From: Clonostachys chloroleuca
Lineage: Eukaryota; Ascomycota; Sordariomycetes; Hypocreales; Bionectriaceae
Reading direction: 5' to 3'
DNA length: 64,000 nt
Assembly (NCBI GenBank): GCA_037952775.1
Contig: JBANAY010000004.1
Span: forward strand, 11,222,001 to 11,286,000
The notes beneath the pieces were generated by a model. That model was not told the origin of the DNA, did not search any database, and saw nothing but the letters and a program-made list of their open reading frames with translations. Shown here piece after piece: positions 33,877 to 48,956 of the stretch (its first letter is position 1; each line of letters begins with the position of its first letter). The position numbers and the translations under genes were made by a program.

Positions 33877-36800
33877 CTAATTAGTAGTTATATAGCAGCT
33901 ATAGATTAGTAAAGAAGAAGAAATAGGATTTTCTAAGTACTTAGAGAAGTATAGTCCTCCTATAAGTACTAGTCCTATACTATAGAACTATATATAATAT
34001 ATAATATAATAATACTATTATTTTTTATATACTCTAAATAGTTACTTTAGAGATTACTTATTCCTCTAATAATACTATTAGTACTAGAAATACCTCTAAA
34101 GAGTATTATATTATATATACCTCCCTATTAATACAGATAGGAATAATTAATAAAATTACTTCTTTCCCTAACTACCTAATCTTAAGAGTTTACCCTTATA
34201 GAATACTCTCCCTTTTCTAACTCCAGAAGGAAATAAAATAATTCCTTATATTTCTTTCTTACTACTACTCTATTTCCTATAACCTACTAAAATCCTTCTA
34301 AATAGAGACCCTAGTCCCTTAAATAAGAATAAAACTCTATACTCCCCTATTATAAAAATATATATATACTTTAGAACCTACCTCCTAAGTAAGTATAATA
34401 GTACTACTAGTATAAATTATACCTATACTAACCCCCTTTAACTATAATAAAGTAGAAGAGATCTTTAATATAACTAAGCTAATAAAGATCTATATAAATA
34501 ATATTAACTAAATAAACTGCCCGACTTTAGTAGCCTAGATAACTATCTAAGAACTTACTAATATATATATAGTATATTATATATACTACTATAAATATAC
34601 TAAACTATATAGTAATAACTTACTAGGTAAGTTTATATATAACTTTAGGGACTAATTAATAGAAAAGTTTATACTTCTAAATAATAGTATTACTAAGGAG
34701 TTAAAATATATCCTATAATATAGCAGTATATATACTAGCCCTATAAATAATATATCTAAAGTAACTCTTAATAATATATAGAAGCTAGAGGATCTACTAG
34801 AATAACTAAATAATTAATAGTTCCTTATAAATACCTTTAATCTGAATTCCTAGGTATTCTAATTATAGAAGTAATACTAGAAGTCTTAAGAATATATAGT
34901 ACTAATACTATAAATACCCTAAGAAAGAAATATAACCTATATAATTAAAATAAATAAGATAGAAATATCTAAGAGAAATAAGGAGTTAACCTAATAAGTA
35001 CCTATACCTCCTAGGAATTTAATTCCAAGATAAGAACTAGAAGGCTATATATATAAGTTATATAATCTATACTATAACCTCTTACCTAAGTAAAGCCTTA
35101 AAACAGGTATAGTAGCTATATAAGAACTTATAGCCTTCCAGAAGCTATATAATATAAAAGAGTACTTATTTAGTAGGGAACTATATAATATACTTAATAC
35201 TAAAGTCAGGATAATACTAAATACTTATAAATCCTATAATATATAGCTAAGTAGATTTAAAACTATTCTCTTTTAAATCCTTAAAAGGAATATATAGAAT
35301 TTCTAGTTCTAATATATTAAAGAAAAATATACCTTCAGAGAAATATATCTTAAACTAAAGTAATATTTTAATAATACTATTAATAAACAGCAGTATTATT
35401 ATAACTGGACTTAAACTAGTATTACTTTAATACAGATAAACAGAGAATATAAAGACCTTATAGTATACCAGATACTATAAAAGATCTTTACTACCCTAAT
35501 AAGAGTATAGAAAGTACTTAGAGATACTTATATAGAGAATAATAACCTATAAGCTATAGTAGTAAGAGTATATAGAGGTTTAAAGGAACTAGAAATAGTA
35601 CTCTAAAGAGAGTATATAAATACTAAAGCTCTAATATAATATCTTATATTAATATTAGAAATAAACCTATTAAGATAGTTAGAATAAAGCCTAATAGCCT
35701 TAGCAGCCTAGGATATAATAAAAAATATATATCTTATTAACTAGTAATATTAATATATCTAGAAACTACTAAATAGAATATAATAGTAGCCCTATTATAC
35801 CTAAAATATATAGAGCAGACTATTTAATAGAAGCTTTACTAGTTAGAACTAAGAACTATAGAGGAATAGCTAGAGAGAATACTACTTTATTTATAATAAG
35901 CCTGATTATTAGTCTATAAACTATCTGCAGAAGAGATCTAAACTATACTACTAATTTATAACTAAGTTCCTTAAAGTAGAAGAGGAAGTAGAAGAAGATA
36001 ATATACTAGAAGAATTTAAGTAGTAAATTTAAAATTAAGAAGGGGTTAATAACTAATCTAAAATAGTAAACTATAAAGACCCTAATAACTATAATAATCT
36101 AGATAAGGAAGACTAGTATATAAATAGTAATAAATAATATCTAATATAATATCTGCTTAATAAGGTATTCTAGTACTTACTCTCCGGAGAGGAGATTAAG
36201 AGAAAGCTATAAGATCTCTTATAATTTATTATTAAGGAAAGATATATAATATAATTCCAGGGGATTATACTAGATATAAGTACTTTATTAATCTTAACTA
36301 TAGATAAACTATAATTTAAAGTATTTAAATAAATTAATCTATTAATTAAACTAAATACTATAGCTAATATAAAAAGTATTAAGTTTAAAAAGGGGCTTAT
36401 AGAGTTACTTAGTATAATAAAGTTATAGACTCTATTTAGACCTATTATATTTTATATAATAAACTTAGAGACCCCTTTCCTAATATATCTTTAAGATATA
36501 GATTATCTGAATATTAAGTTTAGGAATATAACTAATAAAATAGTTAGGACTATAGATAGCCTTTTTACTCTAATTATAAGAAAATAGAGCTATATATAGT
36601 TCTTTCCTAAATATATACTAATAGCTAATATAGCCTACTTAATAGAACCAGAGCTAAGATAACTCTATTACTACTTTAGTTACCTATTAGTAGAAAGGCT
36701 ATATAGACTCTTAGAAAGAGCAGGCTATAAGGATATAGATAGAGAAGTAATAAAAAAGATTAAATACTTCTACTACTAATACTAGGCCTATAGCCTAGCT

Positions 36801-39296
36801 TTAAAATACTTTAAATTCAGATTATAAAATAATCTTAACTTTAATTATAAGATTATAATTAATATTATATATCTGCTAGATTAAGAATCAGTTTTATATA
36901 TTATCTATATAGTAACTATATTTTAAAATATAACTTTCTTTATAGATATCTTAGCAGATACTATATAGGAAGTATTAAAGAGAATCTGACTAGATATATA
37001 TCTAGGACTACCAGACTATATTATATATAATATAGGAACTTAATTTATAAGTAACTAATTTTATATAAATATAAGGATTATTAGTTCTAAGTATAAGTAA
37101 ATACTAATTAAAATCTATTAGTTAATTAGTAAGATTAAGAGATATTATAAACTATTATAATATATATTTAATATCTTATATAAGGAACTTAAGGAGATAA
37201 CCTTAAAGGAATTAATATTATAAGCAGTAGTTAAAGTAGTTAATAATATAGCAGGGCCTAATAGCCTTATACTAATACTCCTTATATTTAGAGTATATCT
37301 AAGAGTTATTATATCCTCTCCCCTGTTATAATCTATAATTTAAAGAGTATAAGTAGTTAACCTTATAATAAAAGCCTTAAGAGAACTATATACTAAAGAG
37401 AGAACTATACTTATACTAGCTATATATAATAGCTCTAATCTAATAGAACTCCTTAAACTCTTACTCCTAAATAAGATTATAGTATAGAGAGAGAATAAGG
37501 GGTAGTTTAGGCTATATAGACTTTTATTAAATAACTCCTATAATATTATAATTAAAATATATAATAGACTAAAGACCTTTTAGTCTATATATATAAAGCT
37601 ATACTATAGAGATAAACAGACTAAAAATCCAGCCTAAGAGAGTACTAGCCTAGTAATATATTTAAAAGACCCCTTACTACTTATAATAAGCGAACTACTA
37701 TAAAGAAGGGGATAACTAATAGGCTTAAAGAATAAACTGAAAGTATATATATAATATATAGTATAATCAGTTAGACTATATACTAACTATATAATATATA
37801 AGGAGCAAGATACCTTTAAACTAGCTAAGAAACTTTAAAAGGAAGGAGTTATTATAACCCTAGGTACTCTATTTAAGGCCTTTATAATAGCTAAAATTAA
37901 CTAACTTATTAAAGCAGATATATTCAAGTTTATATAGTTTAACTATAATATTAAAAGCAGTTAACTATTTAAAGTATATATTATTAATAAAGTAAAAGGA
38001 CAGAATATATATCTATATAAGAAATCCTATCTAGTTATATAAGGATATAATAATACTAATAAGGAGATAGTTCTTATACAGTTACTAATAATCTAATACT
38101 ATAACTAATAGCTTATCCTTATACTAATACTATTACTACTAGCAGTAGGAACTTATATTCTAATAGGTAGAGATATTATATAAGCCTACCTATAGTCCGA
38201 GTTAATACTATAATATATAATTTATATAATACTCCTAAAAGACCTTAAGTAAAGCTACTTATAAAGAATAGTTATAAAAATTATAAAGCTACTATATAGA
38301 ATTACTGAGTTTAGTATATATTAGTATACTATATACTATAAGTACTTTATAATATATATAAAGATAGTAACCTCTAGCTTTAACCTATACCTCCTAATTA
38401 TAGGAAATAATATACTTAGTTTCAGAATTATTAGAATATAAACTAATAATATACTCAGATTATTTAATAAGATACTTACTACAGAAGAAGAATATTAATT
38501 AAAAAAGGCTAAGTTTAAGATAAAAGCTAGAGTTAAGCTTTCTAAGGAAATAGACCTTAAATTTAATAGAGAAAAGATATCCCTCTATAGTATAATAATT
38601 AAGTTCCTTTAAAAGAGCTAAGCTAATATACTCTAGAAAACTATAGATATAGAGAGCTATAAAGCCTAAAGAGTATATAGTATATAGATTATAAGTATTA
38701 TATAATTAAAAGCTTTATATAATTTATCTATAGTAATATAATTATAATAGAACCTATTAAAAGATAATATTAAGAAGTTAAATAAAAGACTTATATAGTA
38801 AATTAAGAACTATAACTACAGACTGAAATTTATACTACTTAACCTATATAATCTAAAGCTATATATCTTTATAAACAGATCTCTTACTAATAATAAAAAT
38901 ATAAGCTCCTAAATCAGCTTTATAATTATACTTAGAATAGAGATAAGGATTAAGGGCTAGGAGCTTATATTCTAATTAACTAGGAATATTATATACTAAT
39001 TATTAATAAAGTATAAATATATTATAAGAAGCAGCCTTATATTAGAAGTCTATAGTATAATAGCTAGATTTAATATAGGTATTATAATTATAAGTACTCT
39101 TTAAATAATTACTTTAAAAATAATACTACTAGAAATACTACTAGTAATTTATATAAATTCTCTCTTACTATATAAATACCTTATTAAGCTTAGTATAACT
39201 ACAGAGAAAAAACTAATAATTAATATAATAGCCTTATAGTAATTATATAAATACTATAAAATTACTAAAATAAGATAGATTAATAGAGAGGATAAC

Positions 39297-39514
39297 TATT
39301 AGAACCGAGGCTTTGTACAATTTAATACGATTAGTTATAATTAAGGGCGGTTTGCTCTAAATATACCTCCTTTCCCAGATTAGAAGAGTATTAGACTTAA
39401 AGGAGAGGTATATACTAAATTATATAATTATTCCTACCAGAAGCACCAGAACAGTATAACTTAGATAAATATAATAATATAATTTTCTACCTATCTAATA
39501 TATAAGATCTAATA
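39297..39514 (+). repeat. 5' LTR of Copia copy B
   Basis: 218 bp, starts TATTAGAACCGAGGCTTTGT, ends GATCTAATA; pairs with 46004-46221. Confidence 0.88.
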
Positions 39515-42500
39515 ATTAAGAGTCTCAGAGCTGTACTTTATAAAGGCAACTATAACTATAAAGACAAGTACTAAACCAGTAATATTAAGTATATTTAACT
39601 TAATTAAACAGCAAATAGATATTATAAAAGTATTTAATATATCTACTACCTTAAAAGAACTAGATAACTAGGATACCTTTAAACAGGCAGTTATAATAAA
39701 TACAGCTAGTAAAAGGGTTCTGCACCTTATATAACTTAAAGAAATAAGTAAATTTTATACTTATCAGCTTAAGGAGCTAGTAATTCCAGAATATTTATAA
39801 TATAAAGCGAAAGTCCTAATTACAGATATAAATAGAATATTAAGCTTTATTCGGGGAGAATAACCTATATACTTATATATTAAGCTTCTTAATAAAGATA
39901 AGGAGGCCTATAAGATTAAATAAACCTCCTATTAAACTCTAATTACTTAATTTAATAGAGAGGCTAATAGAATATATAATATATTTAAGTAGATAACTAA
40001 ATATATAGCCCCTTATTATACTAAGACTTATACTCTAGCGATTATTTATACAGAAGAAAAAGATAATATTTACCTCTTCTTTAAGAATTTAAAAGATATA
40101 TATAGTATAAATAAGGCTAATAGGAGAAAATATATATAAGAAGTATATTCTAACTCTTTAAACCAGGCTAGGAAGCCTAAAACAGATTAGTAGGCCTGGA
40201 TTAATAGTTAGGAGAAGGTAATAAGGATAGCTAAGCTCAGGAAGGTCCCTAATATACTAAGCTCTCCTGAATAGTTTAGTAACCTAGAGGAGTACTTAGA
40301 TTCAAGATTCGAATTACTCTTATAAACAGTAAAAAGCTAGAATTAATCTAAGATAGATAATAGTATATATAAGCTATTAGTATTTATTAAATCCTTTAGA
40401 GATAAGCTTAGGACCTTTAAAAGAGGCTTAAATAAGGAGTTAAAACCTTATATTACTAAAGGAAACTTTAGCCTAACCTTTTAAGGAGAAAATCTACTAG
40501 ATAAGAAATAAAAGCAAGAAATAGAGAAAGAAATAACTAAATATAAGGATAAACAGTAAAAGAAGGCTAGGAATAATAGACCTAACTGTATCCTTTATAG
40601 AAATAAATATAAGGGTACTAATATAAAGAACTACTAGCTGCTATTCCCTGAAAACCTGCTACCCTACCTCGACAAAGGGAAATTACAGTCTGATAAGTAG
40701 AAGAAATACTTAGAAAAGGTCCCTGAAGCTCGGAAGCTCTATAATAAGCTTATTCAAGCAAAAGGAGAGCAGTATTAATAATTAGCTAACTAAAATTATA
40801 TATTAAGCCCTGTAGTTACCTTTCTTATTAAGAATAATAGCTATCTACTATAATACTCAGCTCTTCTTAATTTAGGAACTATATTATATTTATTTAATAA
40901 TATAATAAGATTTAGGAATTTTAAATAGGTTATTAAAAGTAAGGAGGTTTTTATAGGTTCTATAAGCCTCCTAATATTAGGATATAGTAAAGTAACCCTA
41001 TAAGTACGAAATAAATAAAACAAACTATATTACTTCTATCTTAACTAAATAGCTTACTACCTATAAATAGGGGCTAACCTGGTATTACTTCTAAAATTAT
41101 AGTAGTAAGGATACTAATAGGACTAAAAGAATAATAAGGATTTAATTAAATATAATAGCGGATTAATACTTTACAAGCTGGATAATTACTATAACTAGTA
41201 TATTATTAAATATAATATAGAAATACTAAAATAAACTATACTTACCCTATTCCAATACAGATTTATAACTTAGAGGAAGGGACTAAATAGGGGTAATTTA
41301 ATTTATTAGTACCAGCGCCTTAGATACCTAGAGCTAAGATTATTTAAATACTTAGTAACCTCAACAAACAGAGTATAAATAATAGGCCTAATAACTATTA
41401 AATATAATATATATAGCCTAGTAAAGATAAAATACTAAGAGAGCTATAAACTAAGAGAAAGAAGCTCGAATCCAGGAGAGTACTTATTAATTAACTTCTA
41501 TAACTTCTAAGAAGGAATTAGAGGCTATAACTTATATATAATTATAATAGATAGGAATTCTGACTTTATCTGGGATTATTATTTTAAAGACCGGAAGGAG
41601 TAAAGTATCCTTTAAATACTAATATATCTATTTCAGATACTTAAAACCAGATATAAAATAACTATCAGATACTTAGAAATAAATAATAAGCTTTAAAAGA
41701 GCTCTCTTATTCGTATTTTCCTATATAATAAAGCAATTAATATAGAAGAATATACCCCTTATACTTAATAGCAGAATAGCTCGGGTGAGCGTTCTAGGGG
41801 GGTAGTAAAAGAGAAAGTAAAGCTATTAGTAATTAATAGCAACTTATCTAAGCAGCTATAGCCTAAACTAGTAAGAACAGCTGTATATTTACTGAATAGA
41901 ACCCTGAAGGTAAAGCTTGGATAGAAAATACTATATTAGAGCTTCTTTTTAATAATACTAACTATAAACCCAGAGGCTAAGACTTAACTAAAGGTTTCTT
42001 ACTTAAAAACAATTAGCTATAAAGTATTTATAATAAATAAGACAGCCTAATTAAAGATATAATAACTTAGGTTATAGCTAGACCTAAAAGCCTGAATAAG
42101 CTATCTAGTCAGATATAATTCCTAAAATATCTTCCGAGTTTAGAACCTAATTACTAATAGTATCTATATTACTAGGGATATAATCTTTAATAAAAAAGAG
42201 TTATTTAATCTAAATAAAGCTTAAATATATAAAACTATTAGGAGTAAACCCTAGAGGAAATATAAGAGAGACTTCAGTTAATACTTTAATCTGAATAGAT
42301 TAATTAAGTAATAGAGCTAACTTAATAAGAAGATAAGCTTAAGACAGAAGAAATAAATCTTAAATAACTAATTAATAATCTAGAGGCTAGTACTAAAGTA
42401 TAGGAAGAAAAAGGATATATAGAAGATAATAAATATCTAATATATTGCTTTATACCTCTCCTAATACTGCCTAAGAGTCTGGTAATAAGCCTTCTAATAT

Positions 42501-45500
42501 ATTTAATTAAGTCAGGAGGTTTACTATAAACTCTTAAACCCTCTAGTAAACTATTAATTACTCTTAACTAAGCCTTTTATACTAATTCGCTAACTGTCCC
42601 CTTAGTAAAAAGCTAAAATAGGGTCTAAACTAAAGCTATATATATTAGATATATATATAGATAACTAAAACTAAAGATCAAGGCTTAAACTAAATAAATA
42701 CCTCTTAAACCTAAACCTTAAGATCAGGTATATTATTAGAGCCAGCTGCCAGCTGCCCCTAATACGCCTAGAGATCTTAAAGACTATAAGTTCGAGAGAG
42801 AATTTAAATAAGCTGAAATTAATTATTTAGAGAGCTATAAGTAAATAAAAACTTAGATTAAGATTTTAAGGTTTAATTTAAGGATCTGAGACTTATAAAT
42901 CTTAGACTGTATATAGAGATATACTTATAAGTTTAATAAGTATAGTTATCTTTAAAAGTTTAAAGCTAGGCTTATTACTTAAGGAGACTAGTAGCAGAAG
43001 GCTACTACTGAAGAAACCTATACTGTAATATTAGCAGGTAAGTTATTCAGAATACTCCTAGCAATAGCTATAAGATTCGATCTCGAAATACTGTAATATA
43101 ATATAGTAAATATATTTATAAATACTAATCTGCTAGGTAATATATTTATATAAATACTACCTAATTATAGGAAGTATAATAAGGAGTTAAGTATCTTATT
43201 ACTTAAGAAGGTACTCTATAACCTATAAATTATACCTCTTTTATAGTAAATAGAGCTTGGTTTAATACTATAAAGCCTAGACTTTATACTAATTCCCTAT
43301 AAACTATATTACTATACTAAATTAAGAATTCTATTATTCTTCTATATAGATAATATTATTATTATATATAAGAAGGGTAATAAAGCTGCTGTAAAAGCTG
43401 TAGTTAAAGCCCTAAAGATAAAATATAACCTAACTAGTAGAAATAAGCTTTAATAGTTCCTTAGGATAGAGGTTATCCGAGAGTATAATATATTATACCT
43501 ATAGATAATATAGACTATATATCTGGAAAAGATATATAAGTTATATACCTTGGATAGTAAGAATATAACTCCTATAGATAAAACTGAGCTCCTCCTAAAT
43601 AATAGAATAGTAATATAAAAGGTAGCTAACTAGTATAAATAAGCAGTTGGATTAATTCTGTATACTATAGTAATTTTAAGATTAGATATAGCTTTTATAG
43701 TCTCCTAGCTAGCTAGATTTATAACTAACCCTAGCTAATAATACTGCGAAGCAGTAAATCGAGTCTTAAATTACTTAAATACTACTTATTACCTCGCTCT
43801 GCAATTCAGAGGAAGAAATAAGTATAAAGTTTATAGTAATATCTCGTTTACTGATAATACACTTAATCGCAAGAGTTCGTAAGCCTATATAATAAAGCTG
43901 TTTAGCAGCCTAATTAGCTAGCAGGCTAATAAGCAAGATACAGTTATAATATTAATAACAGAAGCCGAGTTACTGTTATTAGCACAGGCAGCTAAGGAAG
44001 GGTTATTCCAGCAGAGACTGATCTCAGAGCTAGGAATCAAGCTTAATAAGCCTAATTTATATCTTATATATAATAACTAACAGATAATTAGTATTTTTTA
44101 ATAGCTACTTGAAAAGTTAAAGATAAAGCTAAAATATATAGATATCTATAACTATTAGTTAAGAGAGTATATTCAGAATAAAATAATTTATATTTCCTAC
44201 GAATAAAGTATAAAATTAATTACTAATAGTCTAACTAAACCTCTCTAAGAAGCCTAGTTCTAAGAAAGCTATAGATAACTTAGGCTAGTTAAGATTAAAG
44301 AAAAGATTAAGGAGAAGAGAAGAGATAAACTTAAAGAGAATCTAATAGAAGATATTATTATAGAACTATAATAATAAGAGGTATTTTATATAAATAAATA
44401 TTAGAAGCAGTAAAATAAACTTTAATTCTAGCTATAAGGGCTATAGCAGGAGGGAGAGATCTTAACCTTAGGGCCAGAAGGCTTAATATAAACTAATAAA
44501 AGAAAATTCCTCTCTAAGGGCCAGAAGGCCTGCTGAAATAACTAAACTATACTTATTTAAAGGAGATAAGAGTCTCTAGAGGAAGGGAATATACTAGTAT
44601 AGTACCTATATAAAACTACCTTAGCTATAATACAATACTTCTCTTCTTCCTTATAGTACTTTAGCTATAACTATTCTTAAAGTTAGTATATAAGCTTTAA
44701 AACTATAGAATAAAAGTACTTACAGGGTTATTAGCTATAAGGGCCAGGCTCTTAGTCTTCTAGATATAGTCTAAGAAAAAGAGTACTATTAGGATAGTAC
44801 CCTTAGGGCTATAAATACTAATATTAGCTATAAAATAAGTATTAAATAAGCAAAAGGAAACTTATATTAGCTTATAGGAGCTACCTAACCTATACTGCTT
44901 ATAGTAGCTAGGAAGGGGGCTCCTGTTCTTATTAAGGCAGTTCTAATACCACCTGTAAGAGAGGCCTGTAAGAGCTGAGTTTAAATACCCCTTATAGGGG
45001 ACTATCTATAGTCCCAGGGTACTATAAAATAGTTAAATAAAGCTTAAAATAATAGATAAAGGAGTAAACTTACTTCTAGAGGGTAAGGCAGGTAGCCTTA
45101 TACTCCTCCTCCTCTTGGAGGTAGTATATATAAGTCTCCTTATACTTCTTCTTAGCCTCCTCCTGCTACTGTTTCTTAGTAGTAGTAATAGTAATAGAGG
45201 TATAAGTACTAGTACTATAAATACTAATTAGTACTTAAAAACTATAATCCTAAACTTAAAATACTTATAAGGGGGAGGCAGCAGGGGGTATAGTAAAATT
45301 AATCTATTAAACTATTAGTATATATCTAAAATAACCTAGGAAAATAAATAAATAAGGCTGGGAATATACTTACCGCTTATAAGAGAGAGAGAGAGTCTGA
45401 AAAATTAATTCCTATAATAATATTAGTAAAACTACTAACTAATAGGAGTTATAATATAAAAAATATACTAAGGAGGAATACTTATAAATATATAATTAGC

Positions 45501-46003
45501 TAAGGAAAAGAGGAAAAAGAGAAGCTTCCTATAAGATTACTATAAAAGTATTTATTCAAGGGCTATTTTATACTTTCCCCTTTATATCTTATATTAAGGG
45601 TTATACTTAATAGGAGTTCTTACCTTATAGCTTACTTTTATAATTATAAACCTATTTAAACTATATAATAATAGGAAGTTCAATTAAATATACTATTTAA
45701 TAGAGAAAATAAATATATTTATTATAAATATACTTTAAAAAGCCTAAATAATAAGGCAGGATAAAATTCAATACTATAATATAAACTAACTACTCAGCTT
45801 ATTTAAGTATCCTGATAATAATAATAATAAATTATAAGTATTATTTTATTAAAACTAACCTCACCTATATAAACCTAATCTTAATTATTCTATTTTAACT
45901 TTTAATTCCTCTTTAATAATTTAATACTGCTATACAGATAAACTACTAGTAGGTATTTAATTTAATACTATAGTATAGATAATAGCTTCTACCCTGGGGG
46001 GTA

Positions 46004-46221
46004 TATTAGAACTAAGGCTTTATATAATTTAATATAATTAGTTATAATTAAGGGCGGTTTACCCTAAATATACCTCCTTTCCCAGATTAGAAGAGTATTA
46101 GGCTTAAAGGAGAGATATATACTAAATTGTATAATTATTCCTACCGGAAGCACTAGAACAGTATAACTTAAATAAATATAATAATATAATTTTCTGCCTA
46201 TCTAATATATAAGATCTAATA
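46004..46221 (+). repeat. 3' LTR of Copia copy B
   Basis: 218 bp; same ends as the 5' LTR, followed by the ATAAC duplication. Confidence 0.88.
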
Positions 46222-46531
46222 ATAACTTAGTAGATATTTTAATAAAAGGGAAGCTTAATTTAGTACTCTTAAAACTTATAGAAATAAATAAGTTAAGAAT
46301 TTAAATTAAGAGAGATATTAAGAGGCTGCCTAAACCAGATATAGCCTAGTAAATATAAACAGACTGAACCTGTATAATAAGCTACTTTAAACTGAGAATT
46401 TAAATATATTATAAGTAATTAGAATATATAGGGGGGGCCTCCTATAAGAAGCTATTTTATTCCCCTATCTATCTAAGCTATTTACTAATAATTAGATCTA
46501 TCTACCTATCTGAACTAGCTAAGCTATCTAA

Positions 46532-46550
46532 TTTTTTTTTTTTTTTTTTT
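46532..46550 (+). repeat. T19 homopolymer tract
   Basis: A run of 19 T in the 3' part of element C, shortly after its Pol frame fades out. Confidence 0.8.
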
Positions 46551-48056
46551 TATTTTATCCTCCTTTTTTACTTAAATTCAGAGTATATAGGAAAATAGTA
46601 TCCAGAGGGTTAGGATTAGATATTAGAGGAATTACTCTTAAGTTTATTATTACTATATATTAGAATTAGATATTAGAGGAACTACCTTTAGATTTATTAT
46701 TATTATTAGATCTATTAGTACTCCTATAGATAATACTATTATTATTATTAGGCTTTATAAACTAATAATAAATAGTATAGTACTCTAAAAGAGGTTTAAT
46801 CTCCTTAGAGATAGTATTCTTAAAAATATAGCTAGAGCTAGATTCTGATCTATATTACTAATAGATAGTTAAACTATTAAAAGTACTATCTATAGTAAGA
46901 TTATAAGCTATCTTCCAGGTAATACTAGTATATATAACCAGAAGGTATACCTTAGTATACTTATAGAAAGGTTTCCTAGTAGGTTTACTAAGCTTAATAA
47001 GAGCTTTATAAATAGTAACTAAATTATATATAAAAAGTATTAGAACTTTAGGTATAGTAATATAAATATTACTACCCTTATTATAATATATATACTATAT
47101 CCTATTACTATTATAGTTAAAGTAATAATTATTATTTTTCCCTAAGGTAAGTAACTTAATATATACTATATATTTATTAGAATACTTACTACTAATAAAT
47201 ATATTAGCTAAGAAAGTAAAAAAAAGAAAGACTGCTAATACTTATATCTGGTTAGAGTACTTCTTAGCTATATAATATTCCTATCTCTTAAGCTTCCTAA
47301 GCTCCTTCTATATCCTTCTAATCTCAGCTTACTACTAGACTAGTATACTTAATATTCTTTAGACTACTATATAAGCCTATTAATAAGAATTCCTAAAACT
47401 AAGTACCTAAGTATATATAATTAATAGCTATTTCCCTAGCTATACTATAGCAGAATAATATTATAGGCTCAGGGGAGAGGCTCTAAAGAGTAAATAAAAA
47501 GAGGGAGGAGGAAGGTATTATATCTCTGTATTTAGTTAGCTCTAAAATATATAAGGAGGGAGTAACTACTTATAGAGAAGAAAATAATAAGTTAAAAGTT
47601 TAACTATATACTATTAAGATTAGCTATAAAACTATATTCCAGAGTATATATACCTCTATATATAAAAAGAGGATTAGAATATAACTATTCTATAAAATAG
47701 TTAGCTATAAAACTCTAATCTAAAGTAGTAAAGATTATTATAGAGGGTATATATATAATACTAGAGTAACTATATAGAAAAGGAAAAGAGGAATATTATA
47801 GTAGTATAGAATAGGGTTTAATATAAATAGAGTATATATCTATAATTACTTATTACTAGGGGTAACTATAGTAATAAGTAGGGAAACCTAATAATAAAAT
47901 ATATATATATCCGGATTAATATATATAGTATACCTTTTTAATAAAGATATAAGGAATTAGAATTATATATATTTATTTCTTATATTTATAGAGATTATAA
48001 AGGGTCTATAATTATAAGGGCTATTTATACAGAATAAGAAAATAAAAGACTACCTA

Positions 48057-48245
48057 TATTAATATACTAAATACTACTAACTAGCAGTTACTAGCTGGAA
48101 GCTAGAAGCAGAGCAGTTTACTTAGTTAGGACTGCTCTGGAACTGTATTTATAACTAGTTTACTTCTATAGCTAGGATAGTAATTTAATTAATTACTTTT
48201 AACCTATCTACTCTATAGTATATACTTTAGAAAAGCCTTCTAATA
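48057..48245 (+). repeat. 3' LTR of element C
   Basis: 189 bp, same length and ends as the 5' LTR. It keeps some unmutated sites (CTAGCAGTTACTAGC, GGACTGCTCTGG). Confidence 0.85.
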
Positions 48246-48789
48246 ATAATTATATTATAAATTTTATCTTAATATATAGATTATATATAGAACTCTATAT
48301 TTTTTAACTAATTACTTATAGATTATTAGAATTTTATAATAATTCTTATAGTCTAAGAATATAGATTATTACTAAGCTTTAATAATCCCTTAGTATATAT
48401 ATATTTATTTTACTAGCTAGAAATACTCTTTTAGATAGCTATTAATATAGTTATTATTCTTTAGTAATATTATCTATATATCTATTAAAACTAGCTCTAT
48501 AATACTTATATATTAATAGTAACTTATATTATATAGTTTATAATAATCTAATTATACTATTTAGAATAATATTCTAATTAGTTATATTCTAATCTACTTT
48601 AAACCCCTATTTAGTATAAGTTATCTAACTATTATATATTAATAACTCTTATTTAGTTAATTATCTTATCTTAATTAGTATATAATAATAAAGAAGATAT
48701 TATAACTACTATAGTATCTTAAGTTTAGTAATAGTATACTCCTATTATTAATAATAATCTACTTATTCTAACTATTAAGAATACTATAG

Positions 48790-48956
<167 letters not shown>

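Larger units (their letters stand above)
39297..46221 (+). mobile_element. Ty1/Copia LTR retrotransposon, copy B, nested in element C
   Basis: LTRs at 39297-39514 and 46004-46221, flanked by the 5-bp duplication ATAAC (39292-39296 and 46222-46226). It inserted in the C-terminal RNase H region of element C: host sequence reads I-N-R-E-D-N on the left and N-L-V-D-I-L-T-K on the right. Internal order, with TAG/TAA read as Gln: gag-like helical region (39.5-40.8 kb), integrase region, RT (FFYIDNIIIIY at about 43345-43385, with the second Asp of Y-x-D-D changed to Asn, a G to A change), and Copia RNase H ending KYIDIYNYQLREYIQNK. It is less RIP-mutated than copy A and retains many C/G sites. Confidence 0.9.
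33688..48245 (+). mobile_element. Ty1/Copia retrotransposon, element C, host of a nested Copia
   Basis: Two 189-bp LTRs (33688-33876, 48057-48245) enclose 14.2 kb. Removing the nested copy B (39297-46221 plus one TSD) leaves about 7.6 kb. With TAG/TAA read as Gln, the interior shows Copia RT features: RDIIQAYLQSE, then a PLYGIPEAG-like segment as LLYRITEF, and the end of RNase H split by copy B. 5-bp flanks ATAAT are identical on both sides, but the region is so AT-rich that this could be chance. The 1.8 kb between the end of Pol and the 3' LTR (46230-48056) is not explained by Pol and contains a T19 tract. RIP-mutated throughout. Confidence 0.8.

Noticed and set aside
48246..48600. Right flank of element C as the continuation of the inverted A/B fragment
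   Set aside because: The sequence after the second ATAAT does not follow the expected reverse complement of the A/B interior, so the fragment could not be joined across C.
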